Below are positions 33,270 to 43,015 of a stretch of DNA of 64,000 nt, one piece after another. This stretch comes from Brevibacillus thermoruber 423. Lineage in GTDB: Bacteria > Bacillota > Bacilli > Brevibacillales > Brevibacillaceae. The stretch spans positions 1 to 64,000 of the forward strand of contig NZ_KE695655.1 in the NCBI RefSeq assembly GCF_000454065.1, read 5' to 3'. The position numbers were made by a program, and so were the translations under genes. The notes beneath the pieces are model-generated. The model had not been told where the DNA came from. It ran no database searches and saw nothing but the letters and a program-made list of their open reading frames with translations. Numbering within the stretch: position 1 is the stretch's first letter; every line of letters begins with the position of its first letter.

Positions 33270-34790
33270 ATGACTGATAACGGTTTTGTACTGGAAATGA
33301 GGAACATCTCCAAGGAATTCCCCGGTGTCAAGGCGCTCGACGGCGTCACGCTGAAGGTGAGGCCCGGCACCGTTCACGCGCTGATGGGGGAAAACGGTGC
33401 GGGAAAATCGACGCTGATGAAGTGCTTGTTCGGCATCTACAAGCCGGACGCGGGCGAGATTCTGCTCGACGGCCAAAAGAAGGTGATCAACCACGCCAAG
33501 GACGCGCTGGCGAACGGCATCGCGATGATTCATCAGGAGCTTCACCCCGTTCCGTTTCGCAGCGTGATGGAAAACATCTGGCTCGGTCGGTTTCCGGTCA
33601 AACAATTCGGCCCGTTCGCGTTTGTCGATGAAAAAAAGATGTACCGGGACACACAGGCGCTGTTTGCCGATCTGGGCCTGGAACTGGATCCCCGCGAGAT
33701 TGTGAAAAACCTGTCCGTCTCCAAGGTGCAGTCCCTGGAGATTGCCAAAGCGGTCTCCTACCGCTCCCGCGTGATCGTGATGGATGAGCCGACCTCATCG
33801 CTCACGGGCAACGAAGTGGAGCAATTGTTCCGGATCATCGCCGAACTGAAGAGCCGGGGCGTGGCGATCATCTACATCTCCCACAAGATGGAGGAAATCC
33901 TGCGCATCTCCGACGAGGTGACGATCATGCGGGACGGCAGGCTCGTCGGCACATGGCCGGCTGCGGAGCTGACCACCGACCTGATCATTTCGCGCATGGT
34001 CGGCCGCGACCTCACCCAGCGTTTTCCCAAGCGGGAGAATGTGCCGGGAGAAGTGGTGCTGAAGGTGGAGGGGCTGACATCGCCGCATTCCCATTCCTTC
34101 CAGAACGTTTCCTTTGAGCTGCGGCAAGGGGAGATTTTGGGCATCGGCGGGCTGGTCGGCTCCCAGCGGACGGAGCTGGTCGAGGCGCTGTTCGGGCTGC
34201 GGGCGGTGGCGTCGGGACGGATGTTCATCCACGGCAAAGAGGTGAAAATCAAATCGCCGATCGATGCCAAAAAACACAAGATGGCGCTGCTGACGGAGGA
34301 GCGGCGCGTCACCGGCATTTTTCCGGTGCTGTCCATCCTGGAAAACACGCTGATCGCCAACCTGTCCCGTTATGAGAAGCCCTATCTGCTGCTCGACGAG
34401 AAAAAGCGGAAGGAGGAAGCGGGCAGAAGCATCGACCTGCTCCGGGTAAAAACGCCCTCCCTGAAGACGCTGATCAAGAATCTGTCCGGCGGGAACCAGC
34501 AAAAGGTGCTGCTGGCCCGCTGGCTGCTGACCGAGCCGGACATTCTGCTGCTCGACGAACCGACGCGGGGGATCGACGTCGGAGCCAAATACGAAATCTA
34601 CTCCATTATTGCGGATTTGGCCAAAGCAGGAAAAAGCATCATCATGATCTCTTCCGAAATGCCCGAACTCCTGGGCATGTCGGATCGGATCATGGTCATG
34701 TGCGAAGGGCGCCTCTCCGGCTTTCTCGACGGGAAAGAGGCGTCGGAGGAACAGGTGATGCGCCTCGCCACAGCGTACGCGGCGGGGTAG
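33270..34790 (+). CDS. mglA: Galactose ABC transporter ATP-binding protein (double ABC)
   Basis: A 506-residue sugar ATPase with two ABC domains. Domain 1: Walker A GENGAGKST (about 40), signature LSVSKVQSLEIAKA (non-canonical, as usual here) and Walker B VIVMDEPTS. Domain 2 (from about 265): degenerate Walker A GLVGSQRTEL, signature LSGGNQQKVLLARWL and Walker B ILLLDEPTRGIDVGAK. This asymmetry is normal for MglA/RbsA/XylG. ATG 33270 has GGGGGAGGGG upstream. It powers uptake with MglC and MglB; 13 bases separate it from mglC. Confidence 0.95.
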   Translation: MTDNGFVLEMRNISKEFPGVKALDGVTLKVRPGTVHALMGENGAGKSTLMKCLFGIYKPDAGEILLDGQKKVINHAKDALANGIAMIHQELHPVPFRSVMENIWLGRFPVKQFGPFAFVDEKKMYRDTQALFADLGLELDPREIVKNLSVSKVQSLEIAKAVSYRSRVIVMDEPTSSLTGNEVEQLFRIIAELKSRGVAIIYISHKMEEILRISDEVTIMRDGRLVGTWPAAELTTDLIISRMVGRDLTQRFPKRENVPGEVVLKVEGLTSPHSHSFQNVSFELRQGEILGIGGLVGSQRTELVEALFGLRAVASGRMFIHGKEVKIKSPIDAKKHKMALLTEERRVTGIFPVLSILENTLIANLSRYEKPYLLLDEKKRKEEAGRSIDLLRVKTPSLKTLIKNLSGGNQQKVLLARWLLTEPDILLLDEPTRGIDVGAKYEIYSIIADLAKAGKSIIMISSEMPELLGMSDRIMVMCEGRLSGFLDGKEASEEQVMRLATAYAAG

Positions 34791-34803
34791 AGGAGGAGAA
34801 ACC

Positions 34804-35823
34804 ATGAGAAACCTGAATGCGACATCCATACGTGAATTTTGCGCGCAAAACGCCATCTACATCGTGCTGGTGGCGCTAATCGTGGGCATTGCCGTCTACG
34901 ACAGCCAATTTTTATCGGTGACCACCATTCGCGACATTTTGCTGCAGTCCTCCACCCGGGCGATCATCGCCCTTGGCGCGGCGTTCGTGCTGATCACGGG
35001 GGGCGTCGATCTCTCGGCGGGCCGCGTGGTGGGACTGACGGCGGTGCTGTCGGCCTCCATGCTGCAAATGCAGGATTATCCGCGCCGCTTCTTTCCGGAT
35101 CTGCCTGATCTGCCGCTGCTGGTGCCTGTGCTCCTGGCCATTTTGGCGGGTCTTATCGTGGGGCTAATCAACGGGGTGATCGTCGCCAAGTTCAGCGTCC
35201 CGCCGTTTATCGCCACCTTGGGCACCATGGTCATCGTCTATGGGGCAAACTCCATCTACTTTGACATGGAGCCGAACGAATCGCAGCCGATTGGCGGCCT
35301 GCGGCAGGATTTCAGCCATCTGGGCACCGGGTACATCGGTCCCGGCGGCCCCTACTCGATTCCCTACATCGTCATTATCGCGATCGTCGTGTCCGTCGTG
35401 GTGTGGGTGATTTTCAACAAGACCCGGCTGGGCAAAAACATGTACGCGATCGGCGGCAACATGCAGGCGGCCGCCGTATCGGGGATCAACGTGGGGCTGA
35501 ACCTGATCGTCATCTACGCCATCGCCGGGGCGCTGTACGGTCTGGCGGGGGTGCTGGAAGCGGCGAGAACAGGCGGGGCCACCAACAACTACGGCAACAT
35601 GTACGAGCTGGACGCGATTGCCGCCTGCGTCGTCGGGGGCGTCTCCACGTCGGGCGGCATCGGGACCGTGCCGGGCATTCTGGCCGGGGTGCTCATCTTC
35701 GGGGTGATCAACTACGGCCTCACCTTCATCGGCGTCAATCCGTACTGGCAGTTGATCATCAAGGGATTAATCATCGTGGCCGCCGTCGCCGTTGACATCC
35801 GCAAGTACCTGGCGAAACGGTGA
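34804..35823 (+). CDS. mglC: Galactose ABC transporter permease
   Basis: A 339-residue BPD_transp_2 permease with about 9-10 helices. Family motifs: ALGAAFVLITGGVDLSAGRVVGL (about 58-80; first residues shown), FIATLGTMVIVYG (about 138) and AARTGGATNNYGNMYELDAIAA (about 255; in part). ATG 34804 follows AGGAGGAGAAACC. The MglC-type long insertion between helices (PRRFFPDLPDLP and FDMEPNESQPIGGLRQDF) supports MglC rather than RbsC. Last gene of mglBAC; no strong terminator is seen before ytaF. Confidence 0.94.
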   Translation: MRNLNATSIREFCAQNAIYIVLVALIVGIAVYDSQFLSVTTIRDILLQSSTRAIIALGAAFVLITGGVDLSAGRVVGLTAVLSASMLQMQDYPRRFFPDLPDLPLLVPVLLAILAGLIVGLINGVIVAKFSVPPFIATLGTMVIVYGANSIYFDMEPNESQPIGGLRQDFSHLGTGYIGPGGPYSIPYIVIIAIVVSVVVWVIFNKTRLGKNMYAIGGNMQAAAVSGINVGLNLIVIYAIAGALYGLAGVLEAARTGGATNNYGNMYELDAIAACVVGGVSTSGGIGTVPGILAGVLIFGVINYGLTFIGVNPYWQLIIKGLIIVAAVAVDIRKYLAKR

Positions 35824-35923
35824 CCGGTCGTACGGAATCGGAAGGGGGAACAGGGCGGAGCCGCGCACAATGGATAAGCCTTCGGCGTATATCTAGAAGG
35901 CAACGGGAAAAGAGGTGACTCCA

Positions 35924-36586
35924 TTGAGCGGCTGGTTTTCGCTCCTTCTCGTCTCCCTGGCGATCAGCATGGACAGCGTCAGCGTCGGGTTGACGTACGG
36001 GCTCAGGAACATGCGGATGCCGTTTCTCTCGCTTGCCGTCGTGGCAGGCTGCTCGTTTTCCGTGGTCTACGCGGTGATGGCGGTCGGTTCCACCCTCACG
36101 TTCTGGCTGTCTCCGGAGTGGGGCAAACGGGTGGGGGCGGCCGTGTTGGTGGGGCTGGGGCTGTTCACGCTGTGGCGGCTGTTTTCTCCACGTGCCGACA
36201 GCGGCGGTCGGGACGAAGACGGCCATCGCCCGGAGGAAGCCGGAGAGGCGCTGGTTTCCCAGTTTCGCGCGTTTGGGCTGATCGTCCAGATCCTGCGGGA
36301 TCCGTCCCGGGCGGACGCAGACCGCTCCGGCCACATCATGGGCTGGGAGGCGGTCATGCTGGGACTGGCGCTGTCGCTGGACGCCTTTGGCGCCGGCATC
36401 AGCCTGACGTTTTTCGGCTATCCGCCGCTGTCGGTCGCCTTGTGCATCGCCGTCATGAGCGCCGTGCTGCTCACCTTGGGCATCGCCCTGGGCCGCCGCG
36501 CTGGTCAATCCCGCTGGCTGTCCCGCCTGACCTGGCTGCCGCCGATCCTTTTGATTTGTATCGGACTGGCCAAGAGCATCACGTAG
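35924..36586 (+). CDS. ytaF: Sporulation membrane protein YtaF
   Basis: A 220-residue membrane protein of the YtaF/MntP-like family, with about 6 helices in two halves. Each half begins with a similar motif: LAISMDSVSVGLTYG (about 11) and LALSLDAFGAGISL (about 150), an inverted-repeat-type arrangement with Asp in the helix. TTG 35924 is favoured because AGAGGTGA overlaps the earlier GTG at 35915. It is linked to sporulation in B. subtilis; related MntP proteins export Mn2+. It has its own strong terminator. Confidence 0.88.
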   Translation: MSGWFSLLLVSLAISMDSVSVGLTYGLRNMRMPFLSLAVVAGCSFSVVYAVMAVGSTLTFWLSPEWGKRVGAAVLVGLGLFTLWRLFSPRADSGGRDEDGHRPEEAGEALVSQFRAFGLIVQILRDPSRADADRSGHIMGWEAVMLGLALSLDAFGAGISLTFFGYPPLSVALCIAVMSAVLLTLGIALGRRAGQSRWLSRLTWLPPILLICIGLAKSIT

Positions 36587-36600
36587 TCCGGGGAGATACG

Positions 36601-36637
36601 CCCCGTCCTTCGCAAGCGGAGGACGGGGATTTTTTTT
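36601..36637 (+). terminator. Intrinsic terminator after ytaF
   Basis: CCCCGTCCT ... AGGACGGGG followed by eight T residues after an A. Confidence 0.93.
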
Positions 36638-36800
36638 CGGCGAAAACGGGGTCGGAATTCGGGGACCGGCCGAGGCGGGGCGCCTGCCGTCAGAACATCC
36701 GCCTGCGGGGCGCGATCAGGCCGGCGATGGACGAGTGGGTTATTTTGAGGCTCGTCAGCATACATATGAGATGAAAGCGAAGGGGATGGAGGAGATTCAG

Positions 36801-39599
36801 GTGGACACACAGCCGAATCAAAAGTGGTACATGCTGGCGTCAGCGGACGTGGCAGATGTGCTCGACAGCGACGCGGACCGCGGGCTGTCGCAGGAGGAGG
36901 CGGAGCGGCGGCTGTCCCGCTTTGGCCCCAACCAGTTGGCGGAAACCAAGCGAAAGCCGCTGTTCACCGTCCTGATCGACCAGTTCAAAGACTTCATGGT
37001 GCTGATCCTGTTCGTCGCCACGCTGATTTCGTACGCGCTGGGCGAGTACCTCGACGCCATCACGATCATCGCCATCATCTTCATCAACGGGGTGCTGGGC
37101 TTCATCCAGGAAGCCAAGGCGGAGCGCTCGCTGCAGGCGCTCAAAGAGCTGGCCTCCCCGATGGCGCGGGTGGTGCGCGACGGCCAGGTGCACATGATTC
37201 CCGCGTCCCGGCTGGTTCCGGGCGACCTGGTGATGCTGGAGGCGGGGGATCGCGTGCCGGCAGACATGCGTCTGTTTGCCGCCAGCCGACTGGAGATCGA
37301 AGAGTCCGCGCTGACCGGGGAATCGGTGCCGGCCGGCAAGACGGCGAAAACGCTGTCCCCGGCGGGCGGGGAGAACATTCCGCTGGGCGACCAGAAAAAC
37401 CTGGCGTTCATGGGCACGATGGTGACGGGAGGGACCGGACGGGGACTGGTCGTCTCCACCGGGATGGGAACGGAAATCGGCAAGATCGCCCATCTGATGA
37501 ACGCGGCGGAGGAGATGGCGACCCCGCTGCAGCACCGCCTGGAACAAATGGGAAAAATCCTCGTGGTCGTCGCCGTCCTGCTGACGCTGGTCGTCATCGG
37601 TGCAGGCGTATGGCACGGGCACGAACTGTTTACCATGTTTCTCGCCGGGGTCAGCCTGGCGGTCGCGGCGATTCCCGAAGGACTGCCGGCCATCGTCACG
37701 ATCGCGCTGGCGTTGGGCGTACAGCGGATGATCAGGCGCAATGCCATCGTCCGCAAGCTGCCGTCGGTGGAAACGCTGGGCTGCGCCTCCGTCATCTGCT
37801 CCGACAAAACCGGGACGCTAACGCAGAATAAAATGACCGTCACCCGGGTGTGGCACAGCAATACGGCCTACGAGGTGACAGGCAGCGGCTACGAACCGGA
37901 GGGAGCGTTTCTCCTGGGGGGGCGTCAGGTGTCTCCTGCCCGCGACGGGGGGCTGTCCCAAATCCTGCGCATCGCCGAGCGCTGCAACAACGCCCGGCTG
38001 TCCTGCGAGGAAGAGACCGCGCGCAAACTGCTCGGCATCGGCAAAACGGTGCGCCGGTGGCAGGTCGTGGGGGATCCCACGGAGGGAGCGCTCAAGGTGC
38101 TGGCCGCCAAAGGGCAGGGAGACGGCGCGGAGCGCGTGAAAGGCGGACAGCAGGAGACGCGCGTGGAGGAGCTGCCGTTTGACTCCGAGCGCAAAATGAT
38201 GTCGGTGGTGGAAAAAGGCGCGGACGGCGGATACTCGCTTTTGACCAAGGGAGCGGCGGAAGCGGTGCTGGCCCGCTGCAGCCACATCCTCTGGAACGGA
38301 GAGGTGCAGCCGCTGAGCGCGTCGCTCCGCCATCAGGTGCTGAACCAGACGGAAGAGATGGCGTCGCAGGCGCTGCGCGTGCTGGCCTTCGCCTACAAAA
38401 CACTGCAGGGGTACCGGCCCGGCCATCCGTCGGGGGCGTTGGAGAGCGGGCTCGTCTTTGTCGGGCTGGCGGGCATGATCGACCCGCCGCGCGAAGAGGT
38501 GAAGCCGGCCATCGACCTGTGCCATCAGGCTGGAATCAAGACGGTGATGATCACCGGCGACCACAAGGTGACGGCGGAAGCGATCGCCCGGCAGATCGGT
38601 CTCATGCGCGGGTACGGCCAGGTGATGGAAGGGCGCGAACTGGACGGCATGAGCGACGAGGAACTGGCCGAGATCGTGGAACGGGTCGCCGTGTACGCGC
38701 GCGTCTCGCCGGAGCACAAGCTGCGGATCGTCCGCGCCCTGCAGAGCAAAGGCCACGTCGTCGCGATGACCGGGGACGGGGTAAACGACGCGCCGGCCGT
38801 CAAAACGGCCGACATCGGCATCGCCATGGGCCTCACCGGCACGGATGTGACCAAGGAAGCGGCCGATCTGGTGCTGCGAGACGACAATTTTGCCACCATC
38901 GTCGCCGCCGTGGAGGAAGGGCGCAACATCTACGACAACATCCGTAAATTTATCCGCTATCTGCTGGCCTCCAACGTCGGGGAGATCCTCGTCATGTTCT
39001 TTGCCATGCTGCTCGGACTGCCCCTGCCGCTGGTGCCGATTCAGATATTGTGGGTCAACCTCGTCACGGACGGTCTGCCGGCCATGGCGCTGGGCGTCGA
39101 TCCGCCGGAAGCGGACACGATGTACCAGCGGCCGCGCCACAAGCAGGAGAACATTTTCGGCCGGGGACTCGGGTGGAAGATCATCAGCCGCGGTTTCCTG
39201 ATCGGGGGGATGACGCTGCTGTCCTTCTGGCTGACGCTCCGGGAAAACGCCAACGATCTGGCGCACGCGCAGACGGTCGCGTTCGTCACCCTGGTGATGG
39301 CCCAACTGATTCACGTGTTTGACTGCCGCAGCCAATACAGCGTGTTTCACCGCAACATCTTTGAAAACAAGTACCTCGTCTGGGCGGTCCTTTCATCCGT
39401 GCTGCTGGTGTTGGGCGTGGTCTACATCGATGCGCTCCAGCCGGTCTTTAAAACCACGGACCTGTCCTTCCGCGATTGGGCGCTGATCCTCGTGGCCGCA
39501 GGGGTGCCGACGTTTGTCGCGGGCATTGGCGGGGCGCTGCGGAGCGGACGGCCGCGGGGCACGGCAGAGCGGTCGTCGATGAGGGCGGTCCGTTCCTGA
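36801..39599 (+). CDS. Calcium-translocating P2-type ATPase
   Basis: A 932-residue P2A-type Ca2+ ATPase (YloB/PMR1-like), exporting Ca2+ from the cytoplasm. Motifs: LTGESVPA, membrane IPEGLPAIVTIAL (ion site in M4), CSDKTGTLTQNKMT (phospho-Asp about 335), KGAAE nucleotide pocket, TGDGVNDAPAVKTADIGIAMG, and a C-terminal set of six helices with NLVTDGLPA. GTG 36801 is favoured by GGAGGAGATTCAG; ATG 36786 and 36771 are upstream alternatives. In B. subtilis YloB is a spore-related Ca2+ pump. yunB follows 30 bases later. Confidence 0.93.
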   Translation: MDTQPNQKWYMLASADVADVLDSDADRGLSQEEAERRLSRFGPNQLAETKRKPLFTVLIDQFKDFMVLILFVATLISYALGEYLDAITIIAIIFINGVLGFIQEAKAERSLQALKELASPMARVVRDGQVHMIPASRLVPGDLVMLEAGDRVPADMRLFAASRLEIEESALTGESVPAGKTAKTLSPAGGENIPLGDQKNLAFMGTMVTGGTGRGLVVSTGMGTEIGKIAHLMNAAEEMATPLQHRLEQMGKILVVVAVLLTLVVIGAGVWHGHELFTMFLAGVSLAVAAIPEGLPAIVTIALALGVQRMIRRNAIVRKLPSVETLGCASVICSDKTGTLTQNKMTVTRVWHSNTAYEVTGSGYEPEGAFLLGGRQVSPARDGGLSQILRIAERCNNARLSCEEETARKLLGIGKTVRRWQVVGDPTEGALKVLAAKGQGDGAERVKGGQQETRVEELPFDSERKMMSVVEKGADGGYSLLTKGAAEAVLARCSHILWNGEVQPLSASLRHQVLNQTEEMASQALRVLAFAYKTLQGYRPGHPSGALESGLVFVGLAGMIDPPREEVKPAIDLCHQAGIKTVMITGDHKVTAEAIARQIGLMRGYGQVMEGRELDGMSDEELAEIVERVAVYARVSPEHKLRIVRALQSKGHVVAMTGDGVNDAPAVKTADIGIAMGLTGTDVTKEAADLVLRDDNFATIVAAVEEGRNIYDNIRKFIRYLLASNVGEILVMFFAMLLGLPLPLVPIQILWVNLVTDGLPAMALGVDPPEADTMYQRPRHKQENIFGRGLGWKIISRGFLIGGMTLLSFWLTLRENANDLAHAQTVAFVTLVMAQLIHVFDCRSQYSVFHRNIFENKYLVWAVLSSVLLVLGVVYIDALQPVFKTTDLSFRDWALILVAAGVPTFVAGIGGALRSGRPRGTAERSSMRAVRS

Positions 39600-39629
39600 G
39601 GAGCATGTCGGATAGCGGGAGAGAACGAC

Positions 39630-40334
39630 GTGTGGGGCTACAGGAGAGGCGGTTGGCGCCGGCGGGGCCGGCGTCTGCTCGCGCTGCTTTTGGCCGTGAT
39701 GGCCGGACTGCTGGCGCTGTTTGTGATCGTCGAGCGGCGGATTGAGCCGACCCTGATGCTGATTGCCGCGCAAAAAACGGATCAGATGGCGAAGCTGGCC
39801 ATAAGCGATGCGGTCACCAAGCGGCTGACACAGCAAGGGGTCGATTTCAACGACATTGTCGTTCTGGAAAAGGACCAGGACGGCAACATCATGGCCGTCA
39901 ATTTCAACTTCAAGCAGTATGCGCGGATTGTGGGGGAGACCACCTCCCGGATTCAAACCCGGTTGAAAGAGTTTGAGGAAGAGAACGTCGTGGTGACGGT
40001 GCCGCTGGGACTGGCCACGAAAAACGTTTTTTTGGAGCACTACGGACCGGAGATCCCCGTCTCGTTCGTGCCGGTCGGATCGGTCAAAACCCGGCTGGAG
40101 ACCGGGCTGAAACAGGCGGGGATCAACATGGTGCTGGTCACCGTCTACATTTGGGTGGAGGTGGACCTACGGATCGTCATCCCGTTTGCCACGGAGCAGC
40201 GGACCGTGACCACGCAAATCCCGATTACGGAAGCGCTGATAGTCGGCAAGGTGCCGGATTACCTCTACAACAATCCCGCCGGCAAACCGGACGTTCCGCT
40301 GCCGCGAAACGCCCCCAACGTCACCCAGCCGTGA
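39630..40334 (+). CDS. yunB: Sporulation protein YunB
   Basis: A 234-residue YunB. A basic N-terminus (YRRGGWRRRGRR) precedes one membrane helix (about 15-35); the remainder is a conserved outer-facing domain (IEPTLMLIAAQKTDQMAKLAI, VPLGLATKNVFLEHYGPEIPV, in part, and TVYIWVEVDLRIVIPF). GTG 39630 has GAGAGAACGAC before it. In B. subtilis yunB belongs to the SigE regulon and is needed for normal sporulation. Same direction as the Ca2+ ATPase, 30 bases apart, so possibly co-transcribed. Confidence 0.92.
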   Translation: MWGYRRGGWRRRGRRLLALLLAVMAGLLALFVIVERRIEPTLMLIAAQKTDQMAKLAISDAVTKRLTQQGVDFNDIVVLEKDQDGNIMAVNFNFKQYARIVGETTSRIQTRLKEFEEENVVVTVPLGLATKNVFLEHYGPEIPVSFVPVGSVKTRLETGLKQAGINMVLVTVYIWVEVDLRIVIPFATEQRTVTTQIPITEALIVGKVPDYLYNNPAGKPDVPLPRNAPNVTQP

Positions 40335-40403
40335 AACGTTTGGCGGATGCCGTCGTCCCATAAACAGGAAAGACAACACCACATCATCAGAAGGATGGGA
40401 GAC

Positions 40404-41396
40404 ATGAACAAGATCCAAACCCTGACCATGACGTTTTTGGCCGCGGCTGTCCTGACGGCGAACGGAGCGGGCGCAGCGGCAGCACCGGAACCGGTCCGCG
40501 CACTGTCCGTCCAGGTAAACGGCAAGGCGATTCAGCAGCAGGCGATGTTTGATCACCAGCAGCAAACCGTGCTCGTCCCGCTTCGCCCGGTGGCGGAATC
40601 GCTGGGCTTTGCGGTGACGTGGAACGAATCGCGAAACGTGGCGGAAATCCAAAAAGGGACGATCTGGAGCTATGCCAAGGCAGGCGAAGACGGCTATCCC
40701 GATGCCAATGTGATGAAGAAACTGGGGGCGAAACCGCGCCTGTTGAACGGAAGCACCTATGTGCCACTCACCTTTGTGCGGGACATCATGAAAACGCCGG
40801 TCGCCGTCTCGGGCGATGACGTAACCGTAGGCGGTGCAGCGGCGGACGATCCCCTGAAAAAAGCGGGGACGATCACCGGGGTGCGCAGCGACAACGGGAA
40901 CGTGGCCATCCACGTGAACGGGATTTGGCGCGGCGTGGTGCTGTATGTTTCGGCTGACACCGAGATTGTGACGGAGGACGGCAAGGTGCTGAAACCGGAG
41001 GACTTGAAGCTGGGCATGGAGGTGGAGGCCACCCATGCCGAGGTGATGACGATGAGCCTCCCGCCGCAGACGGCGGCGAAGCGCATCGTGGTCAAAAACA
41101 GCCTGCCGGATCGCGTGCTGGGTACGGCGGGCGAACTGCAAAGCGTCACGGCCGATTCCGACGGCACACTGCGCGTCGAGCTGAAGGGAGAGCGGCTTTC
41201 GGAACACGCGTTTGACACCGTCGTGCTGAGGGTCACCGACCAGACCGAAATCGTCAGCACCGACGGCAACACGCTGCTCTCGCCCAAAGACCTGAAACAG
41301 GGGGCGCGGGTATACGCGTTCTACAGCCCCATGCTGACAAAAAGCCTCCCGCCGATCGGCGCGGCGGAAAAAATCGTGGTGGAACCGAGCGAATAG
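40404..41396 (+). CDS. Exported protein with copper-amine-oxidase-like N-terminal domain
   Basis: A 330-residue secreted protein. The signal peptide covers about residues 1-27 (AGAAAA end). Residues about 32-150 form a Cu_amine_oxidN1 domain (VNGKAIQQQAMFDHQQQTVLVPLRPVAESLGF ... WNESRNVAEIQKG ... STYVPLTFVRDIM, each in part), common in Bacillales cell-wall proteins. The C-terminal half contains two related segments (ITGVRSDNGNVAIHVNG and LQSVTADSDGTLRVELKG), each followed by TEIV..DGK/N.L and DLK.G. ATG 40404 follows GGATGGGAGAC. Function unknown; has its own terminator. Confidence 0.85.
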   Translation: MNKIQTLTMTFLAAAVLTANGAGAAAAPEPVRALSVQVNGKAIQQQAMFDHQQQTVLVPLRPVAESLGFAVTWNESRNVAEIQKGTIWSYAKAGEDGYPDANVMKKLGAKPRLLNGSTYVPLTFVRDIMKTPVAVSGDDVTVGGAAADDPLKKAGTITGVRSDNGNVAIHVNGIWRGVVLYVSADTEIVTEDGKVLKPEDLKLGMEVEATHAEVMTMSLPPQTAAKRIVVKNSLPDRVLGTAGELQSVTADSDGTLRVELKGERLSEHAFDTVVLRVTDQTEIVSTDGNTLLSPKDLKQGARVYAFYSPMLTKSLPPIGAAEKIVVEPSE

Positions 41397-41442
41397 GGAG
41401 GTTGTCCCGAGGAACATCTCTGCCGAAGCGGAGCGTACAGCA

Positions 41443-41477
41443 GAGACGGTGCGGCGAAGGCCGCCCCGTCTCGTTTT
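41443..41477 (+). terminator. Intrinsic terminator
   Basis: GAGACGG ... CCGTCTC followed by GTTTTG. Confidence 0.75.
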
Positions 41478-41605
41478 GTTTGCCGGGCAGGGCCGAAAAA
41501 AACTCCACCGAAAAGACCAGGGAAAACATTACCTTTCACACATTCACACCATTTTGGAAATGATGTAAAAATAAGGGGAATGTTCGGTGATGGAGAGTGA
41601 ATCGA

Positions 41606-42883
41606 ATGGGACTGGTACGGCAAGGCAGACAGGTGGGCCGGGCGTGGAAATGGACGAGCCTGCTGGCGCTTGCCCTGGTTGGCGCGGGTCCGCTGGCGTG
41701 GAGCGGTCAGGCGTCGGCCGGCGAAGCGAACGAAGGACCGGTGGTGAAGTGGGAAAAAACCCATCCGTACACGTACGGCGACTTTTACGGAAACGTGCAG
41801 CGCGGCCCGGATGGCGGGATATTCTTCTCGCGCCAAGCGGCTGACGACCGTGCGCACGAAATCGTCCTGGTGGAGCATTCGGGAACGCTAAAGGTGGCAC
41901 AGACGGTGACCGACGAGGAATTGGGCCGTCTGTCCCACTTTATTCATACGAAAGACGGCGGCTTTCTCTTGGCCGGGCCAACCAGGTCGAATGGACCGGA
42001 GGGGAACCTCCGCCTGATCAAGGTGAACGACGACGGCGAAATCGTGTGGGCGAAAACCTTCCGCAAGAACGTCGGCCTGGACACCCGCCTCCTACAGACG
42101 GACGACGGCGGCTATGTGCTGGCTGCGGTGCTCAATCGGCCGGACCGCAGCACCGAGCTGTATCTCGCCAAACTGGAACCGGACGGGAATCCGGAATGGG
42201 AGACGACGTTTGAAGGAGCGGAGTACGATGCGGTCACTGCGGTGCGCCAGACCGTAGACGGCGGCATCGTGCTGCTCGGGGCGGTCGGTCAGGAAGACGC
42301 CTCGTACCGCCTCAACCGGGATCTCTTCCTCGCGAAAGTGGACAAGTCCGGAGAGACCGTCTGGGAACGCAGGCATGAGACCGGCCGGGACACCGTTCCC
42401 CGCGCCTTTGCGGAAACGCCGGACGGCGGTCTGGTCATCGCCGGGACGGACCGGACGATCAGCGACTACCGGGCCGGCTCCGGTCTGGGGTATCTGCTCA
42501 AGGTGGACAAAGACGGAAAAAACGTGTGGGAGAAGAGGTTTGCGGAGAGGACCGAGACCAGCGCACTCAACGATATCCAGGTGACGGACGACGGTGACCT
42601 GCTCGTCAGCGGCTGCGTGAAGTACGAAGAGCTCAACATGAACGACGCCAGCTCGGACGGATACACCGCCAAGCTGGGCGAAGACGGCGAAACGGTATGG
42701 GAAAAGGTGTTTCCCAACAGCACCGAGCAGCGGGAACAGCATCTGCTGCTGCCGATCTCCGACGAGGCGTTCCTCACGATTGGAACGGGGAAAAAGTACG
42801 AAGGCGGCGATTACGTGTTCTACGTCACCCAGCTGCAGGCCGAACGAGACCGCCACGGCGGACAGGCCGGCCGCCGGCCATGA
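41606..42883 (+). CDS. Exported repeat protein, probable beta-propeller
   Basis: A 425-residue secreted protein. The signal peptide spans about 1-36 (Arg-rich start, ASA cleavage). The mature protein consists of about seven repeats of roughly 50-55 residues with the pattern TxDGGxxLxG ... LxKxDxDGxxxWEKxF. Such repeats build beta-propellers and occur in outer-layer proteins of many Bacillales. ATG 41606 is preferred over GTG 41597 because GGAG lies only two bases from the latter. There is no lipobox or anchor. Partner and ligand are unknown. The gene ends 132 bases before the nreB-like gene. Confidence 0.82.
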   Translation: MGLVRQGRQVGRAWKWTSLLALALVGAGPLAWSGQASAGEANEGPVVKWEKTHPYTYGDFYGNVQRGPDGGIFFSRQAADDRAHEIVLVEHSGTLKVAQTVTDEELGRLSHFIHTKDGGFLLAGPTRSNGPEGNLRLIKVNDDGEIVWAKTFRKNVGLDTRLLQTDDGGYVLAAVLNRPDRSTELYLAKLEPDGNPEWETTFEGAEYDAVTAVRQTVDGGIVLLGAVGQEDASYRLNRDLFLAKVDKSGETVWERRHETGRDTVPRAFAETPDGGLVIAGTDRTISDYRAGSGLGYLLKVDKDGKNVWEKRFAERTETSALNDIQVTDDGDLLVSGCVKYEELNMNDASSDGYTAKLGEDGETVWEKVFPNSTEQREQHLLLPISDEAFLTIGTGKKYEGGDYVFYVTQLQAERDRHGGQAGRRP

Positions 42884-42937
42884 ACAGGCAGATCGCCCTG
42901 CGGGAAAGTGCTCCTTTGAGGGAGAAGAGCAGGGAGG

Positions 42938-42953
42938 TAGGGGAATTCCCCGA
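42938..42953 (+). promoter_or_regulatory. NreC-like motif upstream of the sensor-kinase gene
   Basis: TAGGGGAATTCCCCGA; the core GGGGAATTCCCC is a perfect 12-bp palindrome. It matches 13 of 16 positions of the motif at 44831-44846 upstream of cbaDBA, in the same orientation. It lies 62 bases before the kinase start. Confidence 0.6.
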
Positions 42954-43015
42954 TACACTTTCCCCCGTCCGCGTTCTACAATAACGGTAAGGATGTTTGT
43001 CTTGAGGAGGAGCGC

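Noticed and set aside
37818-39350. A 510-codon minus-strand frame opposite the Ca2+ ATPase
   Set aside because: Antisense shadow without start signals or domains.
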